Shown here one piece after another: positions 46,500 through 59,665 of a DNA stretch of 64,000 nucleotides. Within the stretch, counting starts at the first letter, position 1. The number at the start of each line of letters is the position of its first letter. The position numbers were made by a program, and so were the translations under genes. The notes under the pieces are model-generated. The model was not told the DNA's origin, searched no databases, and saw only the letters and a program-made list of their open reading frames with translations. This stretch comes from Gigaspora margarita (Eukaryota; Glomeromycota; Glomeromycetes; Diversisporales; Gigasporaceae): positions 41,483 through 105,482 of the forward strand of contig WTPW01000677.1 of the NCBI GenBank assembly GCA_009809945.1. Direction: 5' to 3'.

Positions 46500-48633
46500 G
46501 TAGGTGTTAATCACGTAATCAGATAGATAGACAATGATCTGTAAACAGACAGACAATTTTGCAAATGGCCTCTAGTAGGTAGTGATCATATGATCCAAAA
46601 TTACCAAAAATATAAGTCCTCTACTATGTTTCAGACAATAATAAAAACTATAATAATTCAACATAAACTAACTCAACTTTTCTATATTGTGATTATTAAA
46701 ATAGTATGCAAGTTTTATATAATAATTTTTAATAGTAATTTATAACAAAAACTACAATAATTTGATTAAACTTAATCTTAAAATATACTATTTATCAAAT
46801 AAATTGTACCAAAATTTTTTATAGTAATTTACGATAAAAATTATAGAATTCTAATACAAAATAATTTACTTTTTTATTATTACTAGAATAATAAGTTATG
46901 TAGCAAAATTTAAAAATTAATTATAAGTACTTTATATTTTTAAAATTAAATTAACTAAGAAACGAATAATACTAATAACATGCATTAATGAGTTATATAC
47001 TATGTATCACCAGAATAGTAAGCTTTATAACAGTAATATCTGATAGCAAATTATATTTGTTTTTGATTAGCAAAAAGAAATAATATTAGACTTTTAAAAT
47101 AAAACAATTTATTACTTGTAATTCAAGTATATCATATCTATTAAATAAAGTTCTAACAAAGTTACCTAAAAGTTAAAAAAAAAATTTGTATAATTTGTTA
47201 AAGTTATTCTAAAAAGGATGCTATTAAATACAAAAATAATTGTATTAGTAAATTGGTATTTAAATAAAGATATATTTGTAACTTATAAGATTAATAAAGT
47301 TCATAAATTCTTTATCTATTCAACTAACACAATATTCAATATACAAATTTAAATAAGATTTAATTATTCTTATAGATTTAAATTGCAAATAAATTAATCT
47401 AAATTCTATTCTTTTGAAAAAATTTGCAATTGAATAAATTGGATAATATTAAAATTAAATTGCTTTATGTAGTTAAACCATATACAAAAAAAACCTCAAA
47501 AGTATTGTCTACAGATTATCAACAAAATCTTAAATTCAAAAAAAAAAATTATAAGCAAATTTTTTAAACAAATTTGCTTGAAAAAGCCTACAAATTAAGA
47601 AATAGTATAAATATACAATACTAACAAATCTTTATTTCAAAATAACATCTAGCTAAAGAATAATAAAATATATAACTTATATATATAAAAAAAGATAAAG
47701 AGCATAACAATATCAATGTTAGCTGGAATTAACTATAGTGCCGACCGTTACTAACGTTAATTATTAACCAACCAATCTATAAAATTATATATCGGTTAAT
47801 TTTGACCTGGTGAAATTAAAATTTCCCTTTTTAATTACTTTGAAAGCCTTCAAAAATTACCTAAAAGTTTTTGTAAGTGGATATGGACTTAAATCCACTT
47901 AATGTTAAATGAATTTTTGAACTCCAAAATGATTTAATAGAAATTAGAGGTTTGATATAGGTTTTCGAAGTTATTTTTCCGACTAAATCGGTAGATGAAT
48001 TCTAACATTATATAATATTATATGAACTTATATAATATAAATAAAATTATATCGGGTGACTTTAACCCGGGTGAAAATAGAATTTCCCATTAATCTATCA
48101 AATATTTTTGTCTTGGTCTAACAAGGTCAATTTTGTAAAACTAGTTGATTTAAAAAAAAAAATAAATAAAAACAATTAACTTTGTACAACCTTACTTTAT
48201 TGCTAAAACTTTCAGATAAACTTTCTTAAAATTTTTTTTAAAAAAAAAAAATTGTAATCAAATTTATATGGCCTAATGATAACAATTTATTAACATTTAA
48301 GTATGTTTATATATTTATCTTGAATAACAAATTAAACGAATCTAGTGATACCGATCCAATTTAATTAAGTTTTTTGCTCTAACATTAATCTTAATAATTT
48401 CTTAGGACAAGACCAGTGCTATGATGAAAAAAAAGTTTTAAGAAGCTTACTATTAAATTTTCTTCCAGTTATATATATCTTAATAATATATAGTCCGAAT
48501 ATTTATGCAAATATTTGTACAAAAGTTTTTCTTTTCATTGTCTCTTAGTATACTATATCTAAGTAGACAGATAATTGTCTGATATTAACAAAGAGAAAAA
48601 TTCATTGCTTTGGAGAAATAGAAGTTAAAAACT
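46500..48633. other. AT-rich intergenic sequence with a spaced direct repeat
   Basis: A direct repeat of about 45 nt lies at 47789-47835 and 48050-48095 (ATATCGG...TTGACC.GGTGAAA...AATTTCCC). Between them lies GGACTTAAATCCACTTAA. No gene is supported. Confidence 0.5.
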
Positions 48634-49747
48634 TCAATGCTCTATATTTTCCATGTCAATATCCACAATTGACGACATAATACTTCCAAGATTCTCAGAG
48701 GCAATAGACCCAATTTCAGACCATGTTTCTTCCGTAGGAACGGATTTTAATAAGGAAGGTGATTGATCGGGAAGAGCATTAGATCCCAACAATTGTTGTT
48801 CTTGAAGTTTTTGTTCTGGCTCTTGAATTGTGTTGTGTGTGCTTTGTTTAGAAGAGACAGTCGAATTAGAAGCTACCGAATAAGGAGCAGGTGGATGAAT
48901 TACAAAAGCGGGATTAATGTCTGACATTTGTTGCTGCAAGCTAATGTGTGACAAGTCCTGTGAAAGGACTGCGTGTGCGAATGAGTCAGATAGAGAATTA
49001 TGCTCTTCGTTTACAGAACTATTTGTCATTTTATCAGTGGGTGGGGCTGAATGCAAAGAATTAACATCTGGATTTCCGATTATCAAAGGTTGTTCATCCA
49101 CGAATCCGTGGGTGGAAGTGGAGGTTGTAGAATGGTTAGAGTGTGTGGCACCAATAGGTGAATTTATACTCTGCCATAAATCAGAGTGTGAGCTTGAGCG
49201 ACTAGAACGAGTAGATTGTGACAAATTTTGCCTTCTTTTTTCAATTTCACGCTCCCTTTCGCTAAGAATACGTTCTTCATTGGCTAATTGTTGTTTTTTA
49301 CGTTCGATTTCTTGTTCTACTGCATTCAAATATGATAGCCTGTCCAGCAGTTCTTGCTCATCATCACTCTAATAAAATGAAATTATTATTATTATTATTA
49401 TTATTATATAAATGTAAGGACACTTGATCAAATCATTATATCAAACTCACATGACTATTATTGCTTAAATTTTTACGGAGTTTGTCTTTTGATCCCCTTC
49501 TTCTCCTCCTAATACCAGACTTTTCTTCAGAACCAATAAGAGACAAGTTTTCGTCGTCACTACTCTGGTGATCGTTTGATTGACCTTTACTTGCACGCCA
49601 TTTAGAGTCTTTACCAGTTCTTGGACCGTCAGCGAAAACATATTCATATTGTGGCACTTCCGTAAATTCTTTGTAAAGAATATATGCAGTATAGCAAACA
49701 ACAGCGCCACCGACAAGTATGCTTGCAACAACATAAGGGTGCATCAT
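48634..49747 (-). CDS. Single-pass membrane protein with coiled coil, function unknown
   Basis: Two exons, 49747-49451 and 49368-48634, joined in phase 0 across an 82-nt intron (GTGAGT ... TTATTAG) that contains an ATT microsatellite. Product 343 residues. Residues about 5-26 (VVASILVGGAVVCYTAYILY) form one membrane segment near the N-terminus, likely a signal anchor. They are followed by a short acidic/aromatic stretch, a Ser/Asp-rich segment (QSSDDENLSLIG) and a basic cluster at about 80-84 (RRRRR). Residues about 100-150 are highly charged and predicted by eye to be coiled coil (VEQEIERKKQQLANEER). The remainder is Ser/Thr/Gln-rich and low complexity, with an acidic C-terminus. The start is the first ATG of two adjacent ones. 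I do not recognise the family; the layout would suit a tethered organelle or ER protein. Frame, splice sites and codon use look intact. It lies on the same strand as DDB1, 649 bp downstream of it. Confidence 0.8.
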
Positions 49748-50396
49748 TTTCTTAAGAATACTTACAATATTCGTAGACGAATAAAGAAAAAAAATATATA
49801 TATAAAGAAAAGACAGAGAAAGGCAGAACTAATAACAAAATATATAAAATCAGACGTTAATGAAAGTGCAAATGTGAAAACCGGTAGGGTTGAAACTATT
49901 TTTTTTACAAGCCTCAAGTTGTGCTGATCTCGTGCCTGGGAAAAAATCTCCGAAAATGATCAGATTGCCTTTTATATATATAAATAAAAGGATTACCTTT
50001 AAGTATCATATTGGATGGTACGTATGTACTACCACCCCTATCTAATTATCTAATAATTTGTCTGCCCTAACCTTAGTGTGCGTTATCAAATTATTATTTA
50101 ATTAGACAAGGTGACATAGAATTTTTAAAATATAAGAACGTAATGAATCGTTCTTATGTATAACAGATATAACAGAAAAGTCACATTAAAAAAAAGTTAT
50201 AATCATACAAGTGCTACAACCTTATTGTTTAATATCAAAATTTTGAAAATGGAGTAAACCAATTTTATTTATGCAAATAAATTCTTAAAAATGTTATCAA
50301 TTACAATATCATATTTTATAATAAATGCTATGATATATGCTGAAAATATTACAATGATTAATGAACCGAATTTTTTTAGATTATTATACGTGATGA
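49748..50396. other. Intergenic region between two minus-strand genes
   Basis: Holds the DDB1 3' end and the promoter of the membrane-protein gene. No transposon-like inverted repeats were seen. The plus-strand ORFs here are shadows. Confidence 0.6.
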
Positions 50397-53300
50397 CTAA
50401 TGGATTCTCGTTAACTCTTCAACTATTTTCAATAGCTCATCTACTTTCATATCACATTCTTCGGCGATTTGCACCATTTCGCTTCTGGATCTGTCAAGAA
50501 AAGATTCGATGAGATCACCATCAATAAATCCTCGAGCCTCGTAAAGCTTATTTCCCTTTCTCATACTGCGCCATCTAAATAGAGTACGTTCGGTGAGTTA
50601 TAAAGGCAGCTTTTTAATAATAAAAACAACGAAACCAAACATACTCTTTGTGACTCAAATCGCCAATACTGCCAATGACTTTATCTATGCTTACTTCTAA
50701 TTTTTTCAAGAATTTGAATTTTTGTTCTGGTATTGATGCGATAACACCAATAGCTCCAGATGACGTACAATATAACAATTCTGATGAAATCCCTACTGGT
50801 TCTGTTTCTGAAACATTCATCGCCAAAGAACCTGAAAGTTGTGAGAAATCTGTTAATTAATGTTGATGAATAAATGAAAGACAAAAAAAGTGTTTAAAAT
50901 TTAACCATGTCGTATTTGGTTAACTGAATCGCCCAGATGAAAGAATCCATTTGTTTCCAACTTTCTCCTCTCATCTTCATCCGTTGTATCATCATTTTTC
51001 CTAAATGTGATAAAATCATAGTTTGTATCACTGGCAATAAACTCGTCATCATCAAAGGCCTCGACAGAAGAAATCCAATGAGGATTATTATCTTTGGCGA
51101 TTACTTCGAGAGATTTATTGTCTTTATCTGATTCTTTATAAGCTAACAGGCTAATAGATCTAAATAGATCACCGACCAAAACGAAATGTCCTCGTGAGAC
51201 AACACGAAGTGCCAATGAAAAATCTTTATTACTACAAATGGGTATTAAATCTGCATTCCCATCTTCAGCTACTTTCCATTCAAAAACTGAGACCTATTAT
51301 TAAGAAAGTTAGCGAAAAGGATATCAAGAGAATTCACACTGATTATTATTATATTAATATGTAATTAACATTACCATTCCATTAATGGAGGCTAATAATT
51401 TTCCACCAAACGGTCCGCATGAATATATTGCACCCTTCATTTCTTTCTGATGAATCAATCGTAATTTACAAATCATTTCATTTCTTTCCACTTGGAAAAC
51501 TAATATCCGACCCTTACTAGCATTAGTTTCCCCTTGAACAGTAAATGAAGTTCCGACTACATAGTATTCTGGAGAATCTTCTTTTACATCAAATTTTACT
51601 GAAGTTAAAGAATGAACATCTTCATTTGGTTGCATTTCAAATGAATCATAAACTAAAATTGTAGACATAAAAAATTGANNNNNNNNNNNNNNNNNNNNNN
51701 NNNNNNNNNNNAAAAAAAAAAAACACACACACACACACAACAAAAACAAAAAAGGTAGGTATTAATCGCTGAAGTTTAAAATTAAATTAATTTAACTCAC
51801 ATTCAAATGTCTGATCGTCCAATATCTTAAAATACCTCAAATTTTCTTCTTCATCGTTCGAATTAAGTCTTATCGTTAGTATTCCGAGTGTATGCGTGCT
51901 TTCTTGGTGGCATATACGACGAGGCATTTCATTTAATAGTATTGTTCGAATGTGAAGTTTTTGTATCTCATCAATACTGCCTATTGTCAATCCTCCTTCA
52001 TGCGTGATTACCAAGGAGGTCGTCATGGATGCCGGTTTGAACGGACACATATATGTAACATCCTGTTAAAAATAATAATAATAAATATATTAACACTATA
52101 TTCTTATGTTTTCCATAAAATATAAAGCCTTTAAAAATAAGCAATGACCTTGGTGTTGACATTAGAATATAATAATTTTTTATTGCTACTGTAAATAACT
52201 GTTGGTCTATCTGACGCAGCAAAAACGTGACTCAATCCATTGGATGTAAAAGAGGTAAGCATAACGGGCTGAGTTCCTAACGACAATTGTTTTCTTTCTG
52301 ATAATCGTCCGGTTGTTGGATCAAGGATAAAATGAAACAGTTGCCCGTCACCTAACGCAGCCAAAAGATAATGATTGTTTTCGAACGTGGATAAGAGCAC
52401 AGAACGAGTCATTGAAGCACCTTCAAGTGGCTGATCTGCAATTATCTCTAATGTTGGTAATCTTAGCACTTGCACGCCAACCACTGTCCACAATCCTATG
52501 GCGACAATTGATGAAATTTCTGGATGAATAGGATCTAATGGATTGATGCTCATACATGCTATCTCATATTGCAATTTCCTCTGGCTATGTAACATTAATT
52601 TATAAAAAGTTAATTTAGTAAAAGACATATAAAGGAATTTGACATAAAAACTTACTTTATCTTAACAAGTTCCATTCCTTGTACTTGAAAATATATCAAT
52701 ATCCCACCACTGATCGCTATTACAACTTGGCTGGGATTAATATCAGCAACAGTAATCTTACTGTTATGCGGAGGGTCCCATTGAGAAACCAGTCTCCGAT
52801 TGTCTAAATCAATAAGTCTCACTTGATATTGAGTAACCTATATAATGAAAGTATAATTTTACTCTAGATAGAAAATTTATTATAGAAAGCAGTCCGTATC
52901 AACATGTTCTTACTTGTACAAGTAAATTCCCTACAAGGTTTCGTGTCGCAATAGTTGATTGACTCATGTCAAAGCCAGAATATTCATCGACTTCCTGTAA
53001 CTCTTCCCCTTCTTCTAATCTTAGCACCCTTGTCTCACCAATGAGTGATATGACCAATGTGTCATCACAACTGTGAAATAAATTTTTTCAGTTTTTTTTT
53101 GTACCGTTTTATTATAAAGATACAATAATATAAATAACACTTACGGAGAATCGTAATATGGGCGTAAAGACCATACGCCTGTAATTCCAGGCATTTCCAT
53201 CACAGCTTGTTCAGTAATACCCACACCATTGCGAATGATTCGCAAGGAACCATCTTTAGTGCCACCAGAGCATGTAATGATATGTCCCTATATTGAAGTA

Positions 53301-55101
53301 ATAATCAACTTAAGTCGAATTTTCCGAGAGTTAATTATGAGAATGAAACAAACCTGTCCTTGTCTTTCCAGGTTTACTACGCAAAAATCTACTATAGGTG
53401 ATAAGTTAATGAATGTATCAAGCACATCCAATAAGACACCTTGTTCGTTCGGTGTTTGACGCAACCTAATTAATTGTGAATCGCCAAAATGTGACCCAAC
53501 AAAAACGTAGCTATGATCAAGATATAGAAGACATTGTGGCACTGAGATCTATAATATAAAATATCAATAAGGTTAAAACTAAATCATAATATAATAAACG
53601 TAAAACACAAAGTAATAATAATTACTTTTCCCAGAGTATGTGTATATAAGTCACCAATATCAGGAATTATAAGCAGATAAAGCGTTCCGAAGATATCACC
53701 TAGCAAATATCTGGATCCGTCGTCATCTACGGCGGCAACCCTAACAGATATGATGCGATAAATTTAGCACATTTTTTCTTTCTATTGAACAACTACATAT
53801 AGTTCAAAATTATTTACATAAATTACCCTCTCATTGCAGTTTTATGTTTCAAGAGTATGGTCCGAGATTTGAAATTATTATCGTAATAGGTAATATGTTT
53901 TGATGCAACTGCCAAAAAGCCACCTGAAAAAATTAAATATTTTATCAATCATAATAACGTTAATATAACGAAATGGAATATCTTTTATTATTAATGTCGA
54001 CAACGATAGAAAAATTGTATAATAATAACAATAATAAGAATCAGAAAATAAAATTTTATTACACAAATTGTGTGTAACAACTATACATCCACTAACCTTT
54101 TGGAACAGCAATCAAAAATTCTGTGGTATCATCAAGTTCTTCTTTGAATGAAGGACCAGGTGCAAACTCTTTTTCTTTAATTTTTATAAAATATATCTTT
54201 ATAGACACGTGATGATTGTGTACATCAGTATACAGAATTGCAAGTGTGGGTATTTCTAAGTTATATAAAAAGACCATCGATAGAATCTTCAATTCCTGTA
54301 AGCTTTACAATATAAATTCATTGGAATCTTGTCATATTATGATACATCTAAGATATAATTATAAAAAAAAAAAAAAAATGGTAGGAACCTTATGTTGAAA
54401 GATTTGCTTAGATTTCCAGCTGGTGAATTCCGTAACTCTCTTCGGATTGGGAAGGTATTAGGAACGCCTCTATTCTTTCCATTATCAATCGTTACTATCG
54501 GTATTACAGTAAATATACCTTGATACGCGATCAACCCAATTAACCGACAATATGGATCTAATGCGCTCATCATTCCTGTTTGTGGGACTTGCCCAACTCG
54601 AAGTTCCATACTTCCTTTTGTTTCAGTAATTAATTGATGTTGCTTTTCATCATATGAAATGACAAAATATTGTTGCTGGTCTGTAGCTACGAAGAGAAGA
54701 TCTGTATCACGACCCTATGAATATGATCATCCATTATTGTATGAGTAAATATAGATATTTGGTAAAATCTATTGTCGCGCCGATTTTATTGAAACTGCAT
54801 CATCACATACCCGTGGTCTATAAATTTGCATCGCTGCAATTCTACCATAAACAGGAACATCCTTAAAGGATTTTAATCCTCCAGGCACGAGAGTATAGAT
54901 TTCTATACGTGAAAATTTGCTTCAGAATTGATAAAAACACGAACTGAGTAAGAGACTTGCAAAATGTAACAAAGGTTTAATATCTATATCGAACATGACT
55001 CACTTGAGAACCAAGTTAGTCTCATCGGGTGATGATATGCTGCCTCTTGTCGCGGAGACTACAGAGCTTGGTTTATGTGCTGTTACCACGTAATTATACA
55101 T
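50397..55101 (-). CDS. ddb1: DNA damage-binding protein 1 (CUL4 adaptor), 16 exons
   Basis: Encodes a DDB1-type three-propeller adaptor of CUL4-RING ubiquitin ligases, which links substrate receptors to CUL4 in DNA repair and chromatin control. Exons: 55101-55004, 54919-54811, 54714-54389, 54302-54097, 53923-53827, 53740-53626, 53548-53354, 53287-53145, 53070-52914, 52837-52656, 52584-52149, 52062-51801, 51652-51375, 51293-50906, 50831-50645, 50574-50397. All introns are GT-AG, phases agree, and the sum is 3357 nt including TAG: 1118 residues, against about 1140 in animals. Conserved landmarks: start [19 protein letters not shown] (about 287); [11 protein letters not shown] (about 334); [11 protein letters not shown] (about 667); [15 protein letters not shown] (about 714); [16 protein letters not shown]-like FVLVGDL; C-terminal [13 protein letters not shown] (about 1075) and end VEELTRIH. 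The shorter loop before the [11 protein letters not shown] strand accounts for most of the length difference. Related CPSF160 and SF3b130 are excluded by the C-terminus. No stop or frameshift was found. Confidence 0.97.
51679..51711. other. Assembly gap (33 N) inside DDB1 intron 12
   Basis: N-run between TTGA and an A-run followed by (AC)n. It lies wholly in the intron between exons ending 51801 and starting 51652, so the coding sequence is unaffected; true gap length is unknown. Confidence 0.98.
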
Positions 55102-56129
55102 TGTAATGAATATAATAATAATAAATTTTAAAATTATATTTTTGCTTTCGAACGCTGATTTATTTATAGATTATATATAATCACGTGAAAAATCCGTGCT
55201 TTCCTAACTTTCCTAACTTTAATAGGCTGGAATTAATCAGATGGCTGCTATTGGTAGGTTTGTATAAAAGCAATTTCTATTTTGATTATTTTGATAGATG
55301 TTAAAAGAAACAGAATTTTTTTTATACTTCAAAAGGTTTAGTCATCGTTCCTAACCAGTTAATAATGCATGAAAACAATATTGCTGTATAAGGGTCACAA
55401 TAAGTGTTGCATTAAAAAAAGTTATTACTACTGTATAAAAAAAAATTTAAATCTGAAGGTTAGATGAAGGAAAACAGATATTTTGAGCTTTATGACGCAG
55501 ATTTCCTGAAAACTACTTTCAAGATCAGATGTAACGTAGAAAAATTCAACACCGTTTTTGTATCTGCATAAAAAACAACCTTTACTAACAAAATTTGGAA
55601 CACTAAAAATTGGAAATGACCGAATCGATAATAATGTCGGTCAGACGAGATAATTTATTGATTCAGGCTCGGTAACTTAATCGATTCGATCATCGAAAAA
55701 ATTTTCATATGCCCAGAATTCATAATAACTCGGCCGGATCAAATTTTGGACACTTGATAAAAAAATTTGCCGAATGATTTTTCGATAAATTAATGATTTC
55801 GAGATTCGGATAAGACATGATCGGGTATATAAAAGATATATACAGTCAAATCTAACTTTTTTTTAAAAAAAAAAATTTATTATAGAGTTCAACTTAGTAA
55901 CAAAAATTTTTGAAAATTTTTTACTATTCGAACTGCCAGTTCGTTACAAGGAGAGTAGTGATCCAAATCGTTAGTTGAAAAACCAACTAGTTGACAACTA
56001 GTTGACTAATCGATTGGAAATTTTTTAACCAACTAATCGTTAGTTGATTATCTACATAGACATAGAATTTTTTAGCCAATCAGAATGGTTTGAAATAATA
56101 CAGAAAGCACGTGATTATTTATTATACCA
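55102..56129. other. DDB1 upstream region and repeat N
   Basis: The DDB1 promoter lies just above 55101, next to an (ATA)n tract. From about 55600 there are diverged palindromes around AATCGATAATAATGTCGG and CTCGGTAACTTAATCGATTC. From 55953, family-N sequence (CCAACTAGTTGACAACTAGT) begins; it resumes at 57060 on the far side of the foldback element. Confidence 0.55.
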
Positions 56130-56138
56130 ATCAAATTT

Positions 56139-57033
56139 GCAAATCTTACGTTTTTGATACTCCTGCACTTACTTTTTTGATACTGATCGACATGAAAATC
56201 CCAGTAAAAATAAGAACTTTCAAAACTTTGAGCGAAGATATCTTGGCAACCATAAGACTAAATTTGGTAAAACTTTTTTTATTTGAATTCTATGGCTTCA
56301 TAGAATTCAAATAAAAAAAAAAATTCATCGAATTTAGTCAAGTGGTTGTCGAGTTATCTTCGCTCAAAGTCAGAGAAAATCAAAACGCCTATCAAAATAG
56401 AAGCTGCACCAAATTTTTTATCTAACTTTGAGCGAAGATACCTCGACAACCATCTGACCAAATTTGATAAAACTTTTTTTTTTGAATTCTATAGCTTCAT
56501 ATAATTCAAATAAAAAAATTTTTATCGAATTTAGTCAAGTGGTTGTCAAGATATCTTCGCTCAAAGTTAGAAAAAAATTTGGCGCAGCCTCTATTTTGAT
56601 AGTTTTGACTTTGAGCGAAGATATCTTGACAACCACTTGACTAAATACGATAAAAATTTTTTTATTTGAATTATATGAAGCTATAGAATTCAAAAAAAAA
56701 GTTTTATCAAATTTGGTCAGATGGTTGTCGAGGTATCTTCGCTCAAAGTTAGATAAAAAATTTGGCGCAGCTTCTATTTTGATAGGCGTTTTGATTTTCT
56801 CTGACTTTGAGCGAAGATAACTCGACAACCACTTGACTAAATTCGATGAATTTTTTTTTATTTGAATTCTATGAAGCCATAGAATTCAATAAAAAACGTT
56901 TTACCAAATTTTGTCTTATGGTTGCCAAGATATCTTCTCTCAAAGTTTTGAAAATTCTTATTTTTACTTGGGATTTTCATGTCGATCAGTATCAAAAAAG
57001 TAAGTGCAGGAGTATCAAAAACGTAAGATTTGC
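56139..57033. mobile_element. Foldback element P, copy 2 (9-bp target duplication)
   Basis: Long, nearly perfect inverted ends (GCAAATCTTACGTTTTTGAT ...) of at least 100 nt, flanked by ATCAAATTT at 56130-56138 and 57034-57042. The interior is a set of palindromic modules: TTTGAGCGAAGATATCTTGA, then GACCAAATTTGATAAAAC, then an ATTCTATGGCTTCATAGAAT-type hairpin. The duplication size points to Mutator-like transposition of a non-autonomous foldback. The ORFs inside are translations of the modules. Confidence 0.85.
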
Positions 57034-57042
57034 ATCAAATTT

Positions 57043-58425
57043 ATTAAAAACATGTGACTATTAATTGCAACTAATTGACAACTAAGTTGACAACTAATCG
57101 ATTGGAAAAATTTTAATCAACTCGAAACACTAAAGGAAAGTCGATGTACCGTATACATTTATATTTCATGTAATACTTTGTTCTACAGATAATTTTACCA
57201 TTATAATGTCAACACATATCAATTTCGTTTGAATATTTGCGCAATGTTATTGTGTGTTTAGTTTGTACAAAAATTTATGGAAAAGACTAAAAGACTGTTA
57301 TTATCAAACAATAAATCTTGACAAAAAAAAAAGAAGGCTCGGGTTATAAATTTGTATATTACACAATAGGTGCTAAATATTAAAAATTTAGATATGTTCA
57401 ATATCAATATTTGCCTACTGGCTTAAAAAATATAACTCAAGTTGAGATTCCATATTGTAAAATAATTGATTGAAGTTTCAAAATCTACTTATATAATTAA
57501 AATTAAAATGTTGAATAAGTCTGTAAAATAAAAAATATATACATATATAAAATATTACTTTTTTATAAACCGATATATAGCCTTCCAAATTGCCATCTCT
57601 AATGAGGCGATTCCAGTAGTTTTATGTGAGAACAAACACGAATCAGTTCAATATGAATAAAATTAGATTTATATTTGGCATTACAAAGTCCCATAGCTAT
57701 CAAAACATCTTCGAGAATTGGGATTTATTGAATAAATATATCAATGATTATTGCAAAACAAAGCGAGTTAAATTCTGTCTTAATAAATTCGAGAGTATAA
57801 TTTTTTTTATTAAAATTGTTTACAAATAAAATGATTATGATCGTAAAAAAAATATTTATTGGAAACACGAAGGATATTAAATTGTATGAAGATAAAAATT
57901 ACGTCTTCGATCCGTCAACGTCCAGGTTGCCATTGTTAGTGTTCCAATCCTATCTTTGACAGGTCATCCGGATTCTATTAAATCAGGATTGAATCCGCAT
58001 CGGATTATATACAAAGCTAGCTTTGGGCATATCTTTAGATTCGTTATTTAAGTTCTTCGATCAATCTGAATAAAACTCTCTAATCTTGATATCTGAATTT
58101 ATCGGGATTAAGAGTCAAATCCAGTTAGGGTCGGAACACTACTGGAACCCAAAGTCAGTCTCTAACCTTGGACACATAATTATTAGGGGATAACTTTAAA
58201 TTATGTAATTCTTTTTTTTTGAATTTCAAGTCCATCCTAAAGATTAAACGAGAAAGTTAGTAGCTTAATAAAATTTACACACGCATATATATAGAAAATT
58301 CTCACTACCTGCTACTGTATTAGCGCATGTACGTTTATTCATTGGATTTTTTAAAACAACCCTTTTTTTTTTTTTTGTAAAAGGTTTGCGCAGTTTTATA
58401 ACGATATTTTTCAGTAAGTGAAAAT
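57043..58425. other. Intergenic sequence with a possible FAR1-like scrap
   Basis: Mostly AT-rich. The ORF at 57626-57829 contains FENWDLLNKYINDYCKTKRV, which resembles the start of FAR1-type DNA-binding regions; too short to call. 57900-58140 is less AT-rich but has no long frame. Confidence 0.35.
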
Positions 58426-58429
58426 TCAC

Positions 58430-59165
58430 ATAGTGTTATTCTGTCGTCTCAAAGAAAACCAGATGATATAAAGTAATTTAATATTATTACCAATGCATTG
58501 TATAGTGTAAATTTTTACGTTCTTTATCATTTCAATAGACTGAACTAAATAATTCCAAAGTATTGAAACTATTCCGAATTTTGCTTCTTTTAAAAATTTC
58601 TCTGCGTCACCTTTGATATGTTTTTCATTTGAATCACTGAGACTACCGGATAACTCGATAAATATCACTGCATGATTGCTTGAGACCTTATGCCAATATC
58701 ATAAGCTTTGTTAATAATTAAATCAAAATTCGGAGATGCTTTCTGCATTTCCTTAATGCTGTTTATTCGAATCTCTATCTAATGAACTTATATTCACTGT
58801 ATATTGATTGTAATGCTTGGAAAAGCGATCTATAGTATAGGTTCTTTCACCTACATTACGCTCCAATCTACCCTCTTGTGTCATATAATAACTGATTTTG
58901 AAATTACATAAACAAATTTGTTATATGATCAAAAATTTACAATAAATAGAGAACTCACAAATCGTATAAAATCATTTCGCATACAAATTGAAAATGATGT
59001 AGATTTTTCAATTCTCCGGGTTGTTTGAGTGGAACCATAATAGCGGTTTAAATTCTTCTCTCTTAGTCTAAATAAGAATTTTTTGATGAGATATATGGAA
59101 GATGTCAAGTAGAAACCAAGCAAATCATTTTTAGTAAATTTTTTTTTAAACTTTAAATTCAATAT
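58430..59165 (-). pseudogene. Remains of an unknown, possibly lineage-expanded gene
   Basis: Reading the minus strand, coding-like pieces follow in order: YGSTQTTRRIEKSTSFSICM ending at a GTGAGT donor, then YYMTQEGRLERNVGERTYTI and DRFSKHYNQYTVNISSLDRD, a frameshift, EMQKASPNFDLIINKAYDIG and IRSQAIM, a second frameshift at about 58670, and VIFIELSGSLSDSNEKHIKG with DAEKFLKEAKFGIVSILWNY. The RNVGERTY ... FIELSG arrangement resembles a large family of uncharacterised proteins that I associate with arbuscular mycorrhizal fungi; this is from memory and unchecked. At least two frameshifts make it non-functional. It may be the 3' end of the gene whose exons lie at 60.0-61.9 kb. Confidence 0.6.
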
Positions 59166-59312
59166 CTTAACAATTATTAAACCAATCATGATAAAACTTT
59201 TTTTATTTTAATTCTATAACTATATAGAATTAAAATAAACAAATTTTTATCAAGTTTATTTAATAGTTATTATTAAGATATTTTAATCTAAAGTTTAAAA
59301 AACATTTACTTA

Positions 59313-59665
59313 CCGTATAGCCGCGGAATAACGCCCACCTTCACGTTAATTAATTGGCCTGTGAGTTATTTCGAAGTAAGTGTTGACTTTTTGAATCGTA
59401 CCCCCTTAATTATAATAAGATTAAAAAAAAATGCGCCGGAACTAGGTAGGCACTAAGTAAACCTACTTGTTTCAAATGTGAGGAACAATTTTGTTAGGCT
59501 CGGAAGTAGGCTTAGTACCGAATCTAGTTCCAGAGTACATTTTGGCTTCTTTACTTTTTATGTAGGGTATATTGAGATGTGCGTTAATTCGGAACGCTCA
59601 TATGCTTTTAAGGGGTTTTGATTTTCGAAATAACGCCCATGAAGCGTTATTCCGCGACTATACGG
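59313..59665. mobile_element. MITE with CCGTATAG ends (TA duplication)
   Basis: Ends CCGTATAGCCGCGGAATAAC and, from the right, CCGTATAGTCGCGGAATAAC, TA at 59311-59312 and 59666-59667. 353 bp, GC-richer than its surroundings, no ORF. It lies within the gene remains and interrupts what looks like a family-L copy (about 59100-59310). Confidence 0.85.

Noticed and set aside
48917..49372. 151-codon plus-strand ORF
   Set aside because: Antisense shadow of the membrane/coiled-coil gene, whose frame, intron and composition are convincing.
49580..49927. 115-codon plus-strand ORF
   Set aside because: Antisense to exon 1 of the same gene and running into its promoter.
56535..57064. ORFs with repeated NFFLFEFYEAIEF-like peptides
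   Set aside because: Translations of the palindromic modules in the foldback element; similar peptides appear wherever the module occurs (44890, 56111).
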